Below the pieces are notes generated by a model that was given only the letters and a program-made list of their open reading frames with translations, was not told where the DNA came from and made no database searches. A stretch of DNA of 12,505 bases. Origin: Sulfurimonas sp. (GTDB taxonomy: Bacteria > Campylobacterota > Campylobacteria > Campylobacterales > Sulfurimonadaceae). The position numbers and the translations under genes are program-made. Each line of letters begins with the position of its first letter. Position 1 is the first letter of the stretch. Location of the stretch: NCBI GenBank assembly GCA_027083475.1, contig JALWON010000369.1, forward strand, positions 1-12,505, in the 5' to 3' direction. This document shows positions 5,950-12,343 of this stretch, one piece after another.

Positions 5950-6613
5950 TTTGTGAGGTTTTTTCAAAAAGTTTTTTCAAATTTTTAATTTTGATGTTTT
6001 TTCTGCTTGTTTCTATGATGTCATCGGCTTTGAGTTGTTTGAGAGTGCGTTCTATGACATGACGCACAGTACCGAGGAGTTTTGCTATTTCGTTGTTGGA
6101 AAGATTTTGTAAAAGATTGTAACGGAAGGGCTTTTGCTCATTGAGGTTATCTACTAAGAGTTTGACGAGTCTATCTTTTGTGTCATAGAGGGTAAGGTCG
6201 GTTGCTAACTCTTCAGTATGACGCATTTGTGCAGCAAGATAGGGGAAAAACTTTTTGTTAAAAGAGGGCTCATTCTCTAACCAGTAGCGCACCCGCTCAA
6301 TAGGAAATTCTAAAACACGGCAATCCTCCAACACTTCATAAATCACTTCATGGGCTTGGTTATCAAGAAGAGAGATGACATCAAACATATCGCCACTTTT
6401 ATAGATGAAGATGGTCTGTTCTTTATGAGAATCTAAATCAAATTGGTATGTTTTAATGCGTCCATCAACAACTATATAAAAAGAGTGCAGTAAATCATCT
6501 GCAAAAAAAGGAGAACTCCCTTTTTTAAACTCTAAAGACTTTGCATATTTGTAAAACTCATCTTCAAAACTGTTATTTGTGTTTTCAAGAATGGCTAAAG
6601 AATGTTGTGGCAT
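5936..6613 (-). CDS. Crp/Fnr-family transcription regulator
   Basis: The protein is 225 aa. Residues about 20-115 form the cyclic-nucleotide-binding-like beta roll (FYIVVDGRIKTYQFD, then I-Y-K-S-G-D-M-F-D, then V-L-E-F-P). A long dimer helix spans about 118-150. The C-terminal winged helix-turn-helix spans 155-215, with L-S-N-N-E-I-A-K-L-L-G (171-181) and recognition helix R184-H-V-I-E-R189. Only one cysteine (C98) exists, so an FNR-type [4Fe-4S] sensor is ruled out. The usual cAMP-binding R-S pair is not apparent, so the signal is unknown. The recognition-helix glutamate of CRP and FNR that reads the GA of TTGAT/TGTGA is histidine (H185), which predicts a different DNA site. It lies upstream of the hsp20 pair and divergent from an exported Hsp20-like gene. 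Control of these genes is inference. Confidence 0.88.
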   Translation of the reverse strand: MPQHSLAILENTNNSFEDEFYKYAKSLEFKKGSSPFFADDLLHSFYIVVDGRIKTYQFDLDSHKEQTIFIYKSGDMFDVISLLDNQAHEVIYEVLEDCRVLEFPIERVRYWLENEPSFNKKFFPYLAAQMRHTEELATDLTLYDTKDRLVKLLVDNLNEQKPFRYNLLQNLSNNEIAKLLGTVRHVIERTLKQLKADDIIETSRKNIKIKNLKKLFEKTSQMLLK

Positions 6614-6631
6614 TTTTACTCTTTTCTTGTA

Positions 6632-6729
6632 ATTATAGTCATTTAATATTTATTAACCAAGTATTAGAAAATTATTTACCTGTGAGTTATACAATTTTGT
6701 TGTAGTTATATCAATCATAAGGAGTTACT
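6632..6729. promoter_or_regulatory. Divergent promoter region: regulator and exported Hsp20-like gene
   Basis: To the left, TATAAT on the minus strand (6637-6632) predicts a start near 6625 and a 12-nt leader for the regulator, whose ribosome binding site is only a weak AAAGAG. To the right, TATATC (6707-6712) or an overlapping TTATAT is the best -10 for the plus-strand gene, with AAGGAG at 6719-6724 five bases before its ATG. An inverted repeat TACAA-N5-TTGTA (6690-6694, 6700-6704) overlaps the spacer of the right promoter. No copy of the 5934-5949 palindrome is present here. Confidence 0.45.
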
Positions 6730-7209
6730 ATGTTAAAAAAATTCGTTTTAGGTTCAGTGACAGCATCTGTGTTGTTCTCTTCTTCACTTTTGGCAGCACA
6801 CCCGTATATACCAAATCTCAATGAAGAACTCTCTTATAACAAAACTCTGATAAAAGAGTATAAAGATACAATTGCAAAACTTGAAAAACGCAATGTATTT
6901 TTAGAAAAGGTAAAAAAAGAGAGTCCGAAACTTTATGTGCAAAAGCCTTTATATGAAGAGAAAAAAGATAAGTATATTTATAGAATTAAACTCGCAGGTG
7001 CAAAAGCGAAAAATTTGAATTTTACGATTAAAAATCATATGGCATCTGTGGAGATGGCTTTAAAAACCGAACGCCATGATAAAAATGGCTATTTTTCGAG
7101 TTCACAAAATTTTTACCAACAGTTTAGTATTCCACAAGATGTGAAAGAGGAAAAAATCATAGAGAGAGTTGATGGTGATTATTTTGAAATAATCATGCCT
7201 AAAAAGTAA
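6730..7209 (+). CDS. Exported protein with alpha-crystallin (Hsp20-like) domain
   Basis: The protein is 159 aa. Residues 1-22 are a Sec signal peptide (KK, hydrophobic core, S-L-L-A-A). Residues about 30-64 are a charged heptad-like helix, probably a coiled coil. From about 80 to the end is an alpha-crystallin-like fold: Y-I-Y-R-I-K-L-A-G-A, N-F-T-I, F-Y-Q-Q-F-S-I-P-Q-D-V and V-D-G-D-Y-F-E-I-I-M-P-K-K. These align block by block with the neighbouring Hsp20 (F-S-R-S-F-T-L-P-E-K-V and N-G-V-L-E-I-I-I-P-K). There is no C-terminal I-x-I tail, because the protein stops at the last strand. It is probably a periplasmic holdase or envelope-stress protein, with the coiled coil replacing the usual N-terminal arm. 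It is divergent from the Crp/Fnr regulator and followed 46 bp later by thioredoxin. The fold assignment is fairly firm and the function is inferred. Confidence 0.78.
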   Translation: MLKKFVLGSVTASVLFSSSLLAAHPYIPNLNEELSYNKTLIKEYKDTIAKLEKRNVFLEKVKKESPKLYVQKPLYEEKKDKYIYRIKLAGAKAKNLNFTIKNHMASVEMALKTERHDKNGYFSSSQNFYQQFSIPQDVKEEKIIERVDGDYFEIIMPKK

Positions 7210-7220
7210 GACTCTTATGG

Positions 7221-7249
7221 CATAATTGCGAAATTTTTTACATAAAGGG
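7221..7249 (+). promoter_or_regulatory. Thioredoxin gene -10 and ribosome binding site
   Basis: CATAAT at 7221-7226 is a fair -10, with a predicted start near 7233. AAAGGG at 7244-7249 lies six bases before the ATG at 7256 and settles that start over an in-frame TTG at 7226. The thioredoxin may also be read from the gene 46 bp upstream. Confidence 0.45.
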
Positions 7250-7255
7250 TATATA

Positions 7256-7624
7256 ATGGCATTAGAACAGATAACAGAAGCAAATTTTGATGAGAGAATC
7301 GCAGCACATGATATTGTGATTCTTGATTTTTGGGCAGAGTGGTGTGGACCGTGTAAGCAGTTTGGACCTATTTTTGAAAAAGTAGCAGCCCAGTACCCAG
7401 ACATTTTGTTTGGAAAAGTAAACACGGAAGAAGCACAAGGCTTAGCAGGTTCTTTTAATGTCCGTTCTATTCCTACAGTAGCGATTTTAAGAGAAGGTAT
7501 TGGTGTGTTTATGCAACCAGGACTTGTTCCAGAAGAGGGCTTACATGACCTTATTAAACAGGTACAAGCCCTTAATATGGATGACGTGAAAGCAGAGATT
7601 GCAAAACAGCAAGACCAAGCTTAG
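7256..7624 (+). CDS. Thioredoxin-family protein
   Basis: The protein is 122 aa, cytoplasmic with no signal peptide. The active site is W29-C30-G-P-C33-K in the F-W-A-E-W-C-G-P-C context, with D24 as the buried acid. The cis-proline loop R-S-I-P-T-V follows, then the G-x-x-P-E-E helix region. It reduces protein disulfides using thioredoxin reductase. At 122 aa it is slightly longer than E. coli thioredoxin 1, with a charged tail (DDVKAEIAKQQDQA). I do not assign trxA because epsilonproteobacteria usually carry more than one thioredoxin and trxB is not adjacent. It follows an exported Hsp20-like gene on the same strand. Its TAG overlaps the stop of the convergent dioxygenase gene, leaving no space for a terminator between them. 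Confidence 0.93.
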   Translation: MALEQITEANFDERIAAHDIVILDFWAEWCGPCKQFGPIFEKVAAQYPDILFGKVNTEEAQGLAGSFNVRSIPTVAILREGIGVFMQPGLVPEEGLHDLIKQVQALNMDDVKAEIAKQQDQA

Positions 7625-8220
7625 AAGAGTTTTGTATCTACTCGAAACCACCCTGCAATTGAGAAGCGTTGCTTGTTTGCAGGGAGGACTTCATGGGGAA
7701 ACTCTTCACTCATAAAAACAACAAGGGTATTGGCCTTTGGTAAGACTCTTTGTAGCTCTTTTTCATTTTTATCATAAATAACTAATTCACCTCCATCTTG
7801 ACACTCCCAAGCTTCATTGAGATAATAGACAGTCGTCACTACTCTATTTTTTGCTCCTATAAAACTATCAAGATGTTTCTCATAAAAATCGCCCTGCTCA
7901 TAGAGTGCAAAGTGTGCTTCATAGTAGGAGAGTCCTAAGAACAACGAGTGATTGAGGTGTATTTGGAGTTTTTCCATCGTATCAAGATACTCTTGAAGTG
8001 TTGCGTTTGTCGGGTCTATCCATTTTGTTTTATCACTACGTCTGTTTTTGTTAATGTGCACAGCAGAACTTTTTGAGATAGCTGCATTCTTGTACTCTTT
8101 TTCTTGTTTGGCTAACGTGAGTAGATTGTTTGTGAGTGTTTGCGAGAGTGCATCTTCGAGGATGATATAGCCATTCTTGAGGAGTGCTTCTGTAATTTGA
8201 ATATATAAAGGTGTTTGCAT
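7621..8220 (-). CDS. 2-oxoglutarate/Fe(II)-dependent dioxygenase, prolyl-hydroxylase-like
   Basis: The protein is 199 aa, soluble. It has the double-stranded beta-helix iron site of this superfamily: H116-L-D118 in F-Y-E-K-H-L-D-S-F, and H176 in F-P-H-E-V-L-P. R185 nine residues later (Q-R-F-S-I-A-G-W-F-R) would hold the 2-oxoglutarate carboxylate. The sequence between (V-V-T-T-V-Y-Y-L-N-E-A-W, G-G-E-L-V-I-Y, V-V-F) is the usual strand order of SM-20/P4H-type hydroxylases. The substrate cannot be told. Bacterial relatives include hydroxylases of ribosomal proteins and of translation factor EF-Tu. It converges on the thioredoxin gene with a 4-bp overlap (TTAG holds both stops) and is divergent from the FIST gene. 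The ribosome binding site is weak. Confidence 0.87.
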   Translation of the reverse strand: MQTPLYIQITEALLKNGYIILEDALSQTLTNNLLTLAKQEKEYKNAAISKSSAVHINKNRRSDKTKWIDPTNATLQEYLDTMEKLQIHLNHSLFLGLSYYEAHFALYEQGDFYEKHLDSFIGAKNRVVTTVYYLNEAWECQDGGELVIYDKNEKELQRVLPKANTLVVFMSEEFPHEVLPANKQRFSIAGWFRVDTKLF

Positions 8221-8240
8221 AAGAGTATTTTACCTTGTAA

Positions 8241-8298
8241 AGTATAAATTTATTAAAATTAGACTACACTTGTCTAAGAAATTTTAAGGGAGCTCTTG
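8241..8298. promoter_or_regulatory. Divergent promoters with inverted repeat, dioxygenase/FIST
   Basis: The minus-strand -10 TATACT (8246-8241) and a plus-strand -10 TATAAA (8243-8248) overlap. Polymerase could therefore occupy only one promoter at a time. TTAGAC (8259-8264) and GTCTAA (8272-8277) form a perfect 6-bp inverted repeat with a 7-bp centre. It lies nine bases before the AAGGGAG (8286-8292) of the FIST gene, either in its leader or as an operator if the alternative -10 TACACT (8265-8270) is used. Confidence 0.4.
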
Positions 8299-9426
8299 AT
8301 GAAAATAGAAACAGCAACATATAGTGATGGAAATTGGGAAATACAAAATAGTTTTAATGCAACAGATTCGGTGAGTCTTGTCACTGTTTTTGGGGATAGA
8401 GAGGTATTTAAAAATCCAAAGCATTATCAGTATTTAAGAGAACGCTATCCAAATGCAGCGATTGCTGGATGTTCCTCAGCAGGGAATGTTTTAGGTGAAG
8501 AGATAAGCCAACATGCTCTTGTCGCGACAGCTGTGAGTTTTGAACATTCTACAGTTGTTTTACACTCTGTCTCCTTTGAAGATGGGGATGATATACAAAA
8601 AAGTTCTCAAGAGTTAGCTGCGAAATTTGATGAAGAGGGTTTAAAACATCTTTTTATTCTCTCTGATGGACTCAACCTCAATGGTTCCGAAATGGTCAAA
8701 GGCTTCAACAAAGCAACACAAATTACAAAAACAGGTGGTTTAGCAGGGGATGGTGCCAATTTTGAAGAGACATATGTCATTGCCAATGATGTTCCCAAAG
8801 AACGTGTGATTGTTGCTCTTGGCTTTTATGGCGATAAACTGCATGTAGGAAGTGGTTGTTATGGTGGATGGAGTGAGTTTGGAACACTCAGAAGCATTAC
8901 AAAATCACAAGCAAATGTTTTGTATGAACTCGATGGGGAACCAGCCCTTGATTTGTATAAACGCTATCTTGGCGAGTATGCAGCTGATTTACCAAACAGT
9001 GGATTGCGTTTTCCTTTGAGTATCAAAGAAAAAGAGGGTGATCCAGAAGTGATCCGTACACTTTTAGGCATAGATGAAGCGAGCAAATCAATTACCTTTG
9101 CAGGGGATGTGCCAGAGGGTTTTAGTGCGAGATTGATGAAGCCAAACATTGATTTACTTATTGAAGGGGCAGGGCAAGCAGCACATATCGCTAATATGAA
9201 AAATGCCAAGCCCGCACTCGGACTTGTTGTGAGTTGTGTTGGAAGAAAAATTGTGATGAGTGAACTTGTAGATGAAGAGATTGAGGCAGTAGGAGAAGAG
9301 CTTGGAGAGGATGTGCAACTCACAGGTTTTTACTCCTATGGAGAGATAGCACCTTTTAAAGATGACATCCAAAATTGCCAACTCCATAATCAAACTATGA
9401 CAATAACGGTGATATACGAAGATTAA
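8299..9426 (+). CDS. FIST-domain sensor protein, NosP-like
   Basis: The protein is 375 aa, cytoplasmic, with FIST_N (about 25-215) and FIST_C (about 215-365). Visible family motifs are I-A-G-C-S-S-A-G (55-62), G-G-L-A-G-D-G (146-152), G-G-W-S-E-F-G, L-D-G-E-P-A-L-D-L-Y (211-220), L-L-G-I-D-E-A-S, V-V-S-C-V-G-R-K (310-317), G-F-Y-S-Y-G-E-I-A-P (343-352) and the final L-H-N-Q-T-M-T. FIST proteins are ligand sensors. The best-studied, NosP, binds heme and nitric oxide and controls a hybrid kinase encoded beside it (NahK/HnoK type). Here the stop codon directly touches the ATG of such a kinase. Start: AAGGGAG six bases before the ATG at 8299. The FIST fold and pairing are clear. Heme and NO binding is inferred. 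Confidence 0.9.
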   Translation: MKIETATYSDGNWEIQNSFNATDSVSLVTVFGDREVFKNPKHYQYLRERYPNAAIAGCSSAGNVLGEEISQHALVATAVSFEHSTVVLHSVSFEDGDDIQKSSQELAAKFDEEGLKHLFILSDGLNLNGSEMVKGFNKATQITKTGGLAGDGANFEETYVIANDVPKERVIVALGFYGDKLHVGSGCYGGWSEFGTLRSITKSQANVLYELDGEPALDLYKRYLGEYAADLPNSGLRFPLSIKEKEGDPEVIRTLLGIDEASKSITFAGDVPEGFSARLMKPNIDLLIEGAGQAAHIANMKNAKPALGLVVSCVGRKIVMSELVDEEIEAVGEELGEDVQLTGFYSYGEIAPFKDDIQNCQLHNQTMTITVIYED

Positions 9427-11154
9427 ATGATGAATAGAATCCTCAAACGCCAACTCAAACGCCATTTTTCCAAAGAGTTTGATCTTGCAAGTTTAGATGA
9501 AAAAGTACAATCGCTGCTTGAGAGTGTATCGCAAAGTTATGATGAATTTGCAAAAGAAAAAAGGCTTTTAGAAAACACTTTAGAACTCAACTCAGAAGAG
9601 TTATTTGCAGCAAATAAAAAAGTATTGGAGCAAAATAGAGAGATAGACACGGAACTCCAACAGTATAAGCATGCGATGGAGAGTGCAATGCTTGTCAATC
9701 GATTTAACCTTGATGGTACTTTGAGTTTTGTGAATGAGAAATTTTGTGTCATGAGTGGGCAAGAGGAGGCATGTTTTTTAGGAAAAGAGCACATTTCGCT
9801 GTATCACGATAACCCTTATGCAGAAGAGATGCAAAAAAAGATTTTTGCCAAAGAGACTTGGAGTGGCAAATTAAACCATAAAGCAAAAAATGGAGAAGTT
9901 TTTGTCTTGAATGCAACAATTTTCCCTATTTTAAATGCAAATAATGAGATTACCTGTTTTATGAGTATTTATCAAGATATTACAGAGATTGAAAAATCAC
10001 GTATTAAAGCCCTTGAACTTGATAAGTCAAAGTCACTCTTTATTGCAAATATGAGTCATGAGTTAAGGACACCACTTAACTCGATTATTGGTTTTTCTCA
10101 AATTTTAAAGAAGCAGGAAAAAATACCTGAAAAATTACGAGGCTTTGTTGAACGTATTAATGTTTCTGGAGAGCATTTACTCAAGCTTATTAACTCTATT
10201 TTAGATTTTTCAAAGATTGAAGCAGGACAGGTTCAGTTAGAAAAAATTAAGATTAATTTGTATGAGATAGCAAGCTCCGTAATGACACAGCAAGAGACAC
10301 AGGCAAGAGAAAAAGGCTTGTCTCTTGATGTAGTGTATGATGAAAAAATGCCAAAATATTTTTTAGGTGACAGTTTGCGTTTGACACAGATTTTAACAAA
10401 TCTTGTCTCAAATGCTTTAAAATTTACTGAGCGTGGTGGTGTGAGCATTATTCTCAGCTATAAAGCTAAAAATAGAGTGCGGTGTGAAGTAAAAGATACA
10501 GGTATTGGCTTGAGTGAAAAAGCAAAAGAGAAACTTTTTAAACAGTTTTCCCAAGCGGATGAGAGTACGACAAGAGAGTATGGAGGTACAGGGCTGGGAC
10601 TCTCCATTTCTAAAGAGTTAGTAGCCCTCATGGGTGGGAAAATTTGGGTTGAGAGTGAAGAACATAAGGGCAGCAGTTTCATTTTTGAGATTGATTTAGA
10701 AGATGCTCACCATGAAGCTTCTGTGTTTGAGGATGATACATTCCAAAGCAAGAAAACAAGTGCACAAGATCTCAAATATCTTGTAAATAAGAAAATTTTA
10801 CTTGCAGAAGATAACCTTACAAATCAACTTTTAGTTGAGGTGATGCTTGAGGAGACAGGAATTGAGCTTGATATTGCAAACAATGGACTCGAGGCATTAA
10901 ACCTTTTCCATTCCCATGAAAATGAATCATATTATAGTTTGGTTTTGATGGATTTACAAATGCCAGTTATGAATGGTTTTGAAGCGACAGAAATGATTCG
11001 AAAATCAAATCAGGAGATACCTATCTTAGGGCTGAGTGCAAATATTGATAAAGAGGATATTGCAAAAGCAAAAGTATTAGGGATGAATAATTATCTTTCA
11101 AAACCCATAGATAGTGAGAAATTTTTTAGTACACTTTTGTATTACTTGCACTAA
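9427..11154 (+). CDS. Soluble hybrid histidine kinase (coiled coil-PAS-HisKA-HATPase-REC)
   Basis: The protein is 575 aa with no membrane segment. Residues about 28-88 are a charged coiled coil, and about 80-190 a PAS domain ending in the PAC-like Y-Q-D-I-T-E-I-E-K. HisKA follows with N-M-S-H211-E-L-R-T-P-L as the phosphorylation site. The ATPase domain has its N box (N325 to N329), G1 D-T-G-I-G (357-361), F box and G2 G-G-T-G-L-G (386-391). The receiver domain at 455-575 keeps E461-D462, D509 (L-M-D-L-Q-M-P), S537 and K559-P. All catalytic residues are present. The FIST stop and this ATG are contiguous (TAAATG), so translation is probably coupled. The ribosome binding site is weak, in line with coupling. 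No separate Hpt or output regulator gene adjoins it, so the phosphorelay target is elsewhere. It is probably the kinase that the FIST protein controls. Confidence 0.95.
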   Translation: MMNRILKRQLKRHFSKEFDLASLDEKVQSLLESVSQSYDEFAKEKRLLENTLELNSEELFAANKKVLEQNREIDTELQQYKHAMESAMLVNRFNLDGTLSFVNEKFCVMSGQEEACFLGKEHISLYHDNPYAEEMQKKIFAKETWSGKLNHKAKNGEVFVLNATIFPILNANNEITCFMSIYQDITEIEKSRIKALELDKSKSLFIANMSHELRTPLNSIIGFSQILKKQEKIPEKLRGFVERINVSGEHLLKLINSILDFSKIEAGQVQLEKIKINLYEIASSVMTQQETQAREKGLSLDVVYDEKMPKYFLGDSLRLTQILTNLVSNALKFTERGGVSIILSYKAKNRVRCEVKDTGIGLSEKAKEKLFKQFSQADESTTREYGGTGLGLSISKELVALMGGKIWVESEEHKGSSFIFEIDLEDAHHEASVFEDDTFQSKKTSAQDLKYLVNKKILLAEDNLTNQLLVEVMLEETGIELDIANNGLEALNLFHSHENESYYSLVLMDLQMPVMNGFEATEMIRKSNQEIPILGLSANIDKEDIAKAKVLGMNNYLSKPIDSEKFFSTLLYYLH

Positions 11155-11163
11155 AAAAAGGGG

Positions 11164-11192
11164 TATAAATTCTGAAAAATTCAGAATTTATA
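11164..11192 (-). terminator. Perfect hairpin between kinase and nifU
   Basis: TATAAATTCTGAA (11164-11176) and TTCAGAATTTATA (11180-11192) form a perfect 13-bp stem with a 3-nt AAA loop. On the minus strand it overlaps the nifU stop and is followed by CCCC and then seven T, so it serves mainly as the nifU terminator. On the plus strand it starts nine bases after the kinase stop, preceded by A7 but lacking a T-run, so it gives at most weak termination there. Confidence 0.8.
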
Positions 11193-12168
11193 TAGGAAGG
11201 ACTCGAATGTTACTTGAGAGTTTCTCTTTGAGTGTTGACTCAATCGCATAGAGTGTACCAGTAGAAGAACTTGCACAACCATCACATGCACCGAGGTAGC
11301 GAATGTAGATGTCAATGTAACCATCATTTTTCTTAATGTCGATGATTTCCATATTGCCCCCATCCATGATAAGAAATTGTCTGACACTCTCATCAATGAT
11401 AGCATCTACAGCTTTGATTTGTTGTACTAAAGTCATCTCTTCAAAGTTACCTGCACCAGCAGCACTTGCATCTGCAGCAGCTTTCATCTTCTCTTCATCC
11501 ATCTCTCTGCGAGTGTCTGCTAAAATATCTACAAGGTAGTATTCACGTGCTTCATGTCCACCTGGTTTGATACATGATTTACAAAAACCACCTGCTTTTG
11601 TGTAGTCTGTAATCTCTTCAACAGTTTTGAGGTCATTGAGTTTAATCACTTCTTGCAGTGTTCCAAGGCTTACACGTGCACACTCACAAACGATGATTTC
11701 TTCTTCAAAACTCTCAGCATCGACACCCATGTAAAGTCCAGCAGCTTTTTTGATAACATCATAAGCCATAACAGAACAGTGCATTTTTTGAGGTGGAACA
11801 GCAGGTGTTTCAGGGTCATCACGAAGCGCTAACTCCACATCGATGTTTGTGATTTTAACAGCCTCTTTTACTGTTTTTCCGATACAAAGTTCCGTCATAA
11901 CATCACTCGATGCAATAGCAGTTCCACAACCAAATGATTTGAATTTTGAATCAACAATAATATCTGTCTCTGGATCAATCTCCCAGTATAAACGCACAGC
12001 ATCTCCACAAGACTCTGCACCAAAATCAGCCACAATCAGTTTGTGACCACGTTTTTCAACTTCCCCTTGAAAGAGTTCCCCTTGGTGTTGAGGATTATTC
12101 ATAAGAGTTGTTACTTTATTAGAATATGCATCCCATAAAGATTCTCCAAGCATATCAGCTTTAGCCAT
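11188..12168 (-). CDS. nifU: NifU-type Fe-S cluster scaffold protein
   Basis: The protein is 326 aa with all three NifU modules. The IscU-like scaffold (1-150) has C54 (S-C-G-D-A-V), C81 (F-G-C-G-T-A-I-A-S-S-D) and C131 (H-C-S-V-M-A). The central [2Fe-2S] Bfd-like domain (about 157-205) has C161-E-C163 and C196-K-S-C199. The Nfu domain (about 245-326) has C295-D-G-C298. It assembles Fe-S clusters with sulfur from NifS. In epsilonproteobacteria this pair is the general Fe-S machinery, so its presence does not by itself imply nitrogen fixation. The start is set by AAGGAG eight bases before the ATG. The frame stays open 45 codons further upstream through a structured spacer, but that extension resembles no NifU. 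A strong terminator follows. nifS lies upstream on the same strand after 175 bp. Confidence 0.96.
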   Translation of the reverse strand: MAKADMLGESLWDAYSNKVTTLMNNPQHQGELFQGEVEKRGHKLIVADFGAESCGDAVRLYWEIDPETDIIVDSKFKSFGCGTAIASSDVMTELCIGKTVKEAVKITNIDVELALRDDPETPAVPPQKMHCSVMAYDVIKKAAGLYMGVDAESFEEEIIVCECARVSLGTLQEVIKLNDLKTVEEITDYTKAGGFCKSCIKPGGHEAREYYLVDILADTRREMDEEKMKAAADASAAGAGNFEEMTLVQQIKAVDAIIDESVRQFLIMDGGNMEIIDIKKNDGYIDIYIRYLGACDGCASSSTGTLYAIESTLKEKLSSNIRVLPI

Positions 12169-12194
12169 AATATTTCTCCTTAATTTTATTTCAT

Positions 12195-12342
12195 AAAATG
12201 AAGGAAACCTCTTTCCTATCATTTTGTACGGTATCGGAAGTAATTCCGCTACCTGCGTTAACACTAGGTTTTCCTCGGCGGAAAGCCCAATGCACTTGTG
12301 CATTTTTTCTGCTTCGTAGAAGCTAGCTTTAGTGCCCTAGTG
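12195..12342. ncRNA. Densely structured nifS-nifU spacer
   Basis: Consecutive stems fill the spacer. AAAATGA-AGGAAA (12195-12207) pairs with TTTCCT-A-TCATTTT (12212-12225), with one bulged A. GGTA-CGGAA (12230-12239) pairs with TTCCG-TACC (12244-12253). GGTTTTCC (12267-12274) pairs with GGAAAGCC (12280-12287). AATGCAC (12289-12295) pairs with GTGCATT (12298-12304). GCTTC (12311-12315) pairs with GAAGC (12319-12323). CACTA (12262-12266) can pair with TAGTG (12338-12342), closing the last three into a multibranch loop. From 12226 to 12343 GC is about 48 percent, high for a spacer in this AT-rich window. The strand and role are open: leader or processing element of nifU mRNA, antisense RNA, or inserted palindromic element. 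Confidence 0.5.
12289..12308 (+). terminator. Plus-strand intrinsic terminator inside the spacer
   Basis: The 7-bp stem AATGCAC/GTGCATT is followed directly by T6 (12303-12308), so as an intrinsic terminator it points along the plus strand, opposite to nifS and nifU. No plus-strand protein gene precedes it. A CATAAT at 12166-12171 could start an RNA near 12178, giving about 130 nt that would cover the nifU ribosome binding site in antisense. The hairpin may equally be just one stem of a minus-strand RNA. Confidence 0.4.
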
Positions 12343-12343
12343 G

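Noticed and set aside
6643..6656. TTAATA-TT-TATTAA repeat upstream of the regulator
   Set aside because: It consists only of A and T in an AT-rich promoter region, so the symmetry is likely chance.
8964..9323. 119-codon minus-strand frame inside the FIST gene
   Set aside because: It is serine- and proline-rich shadow sequence opposite a clear FIST frame with all family motifs, and has no ribosome binding site.
12169..12303. In-frame 45-codon N-terminal extension of NifU
   Set aside because: The ATG at 12168 has AAGGAG eight bases upstream and gives the normal NifU start. The extension lies in a run of stem-loops, has no ribosome binding site and resembles no scaffold protein. A cryptic peptide cannot be fully excluded.
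12226..12343. Cyclic-di-GMP (GEMM) riboswitch suggested by GTAGCGGAATTACTTCCG on the minus strand
   Set aside because: The similarity is limited to one hairpin. The conserved GEMM core and its tetraloop-receptor arrangement are absent.
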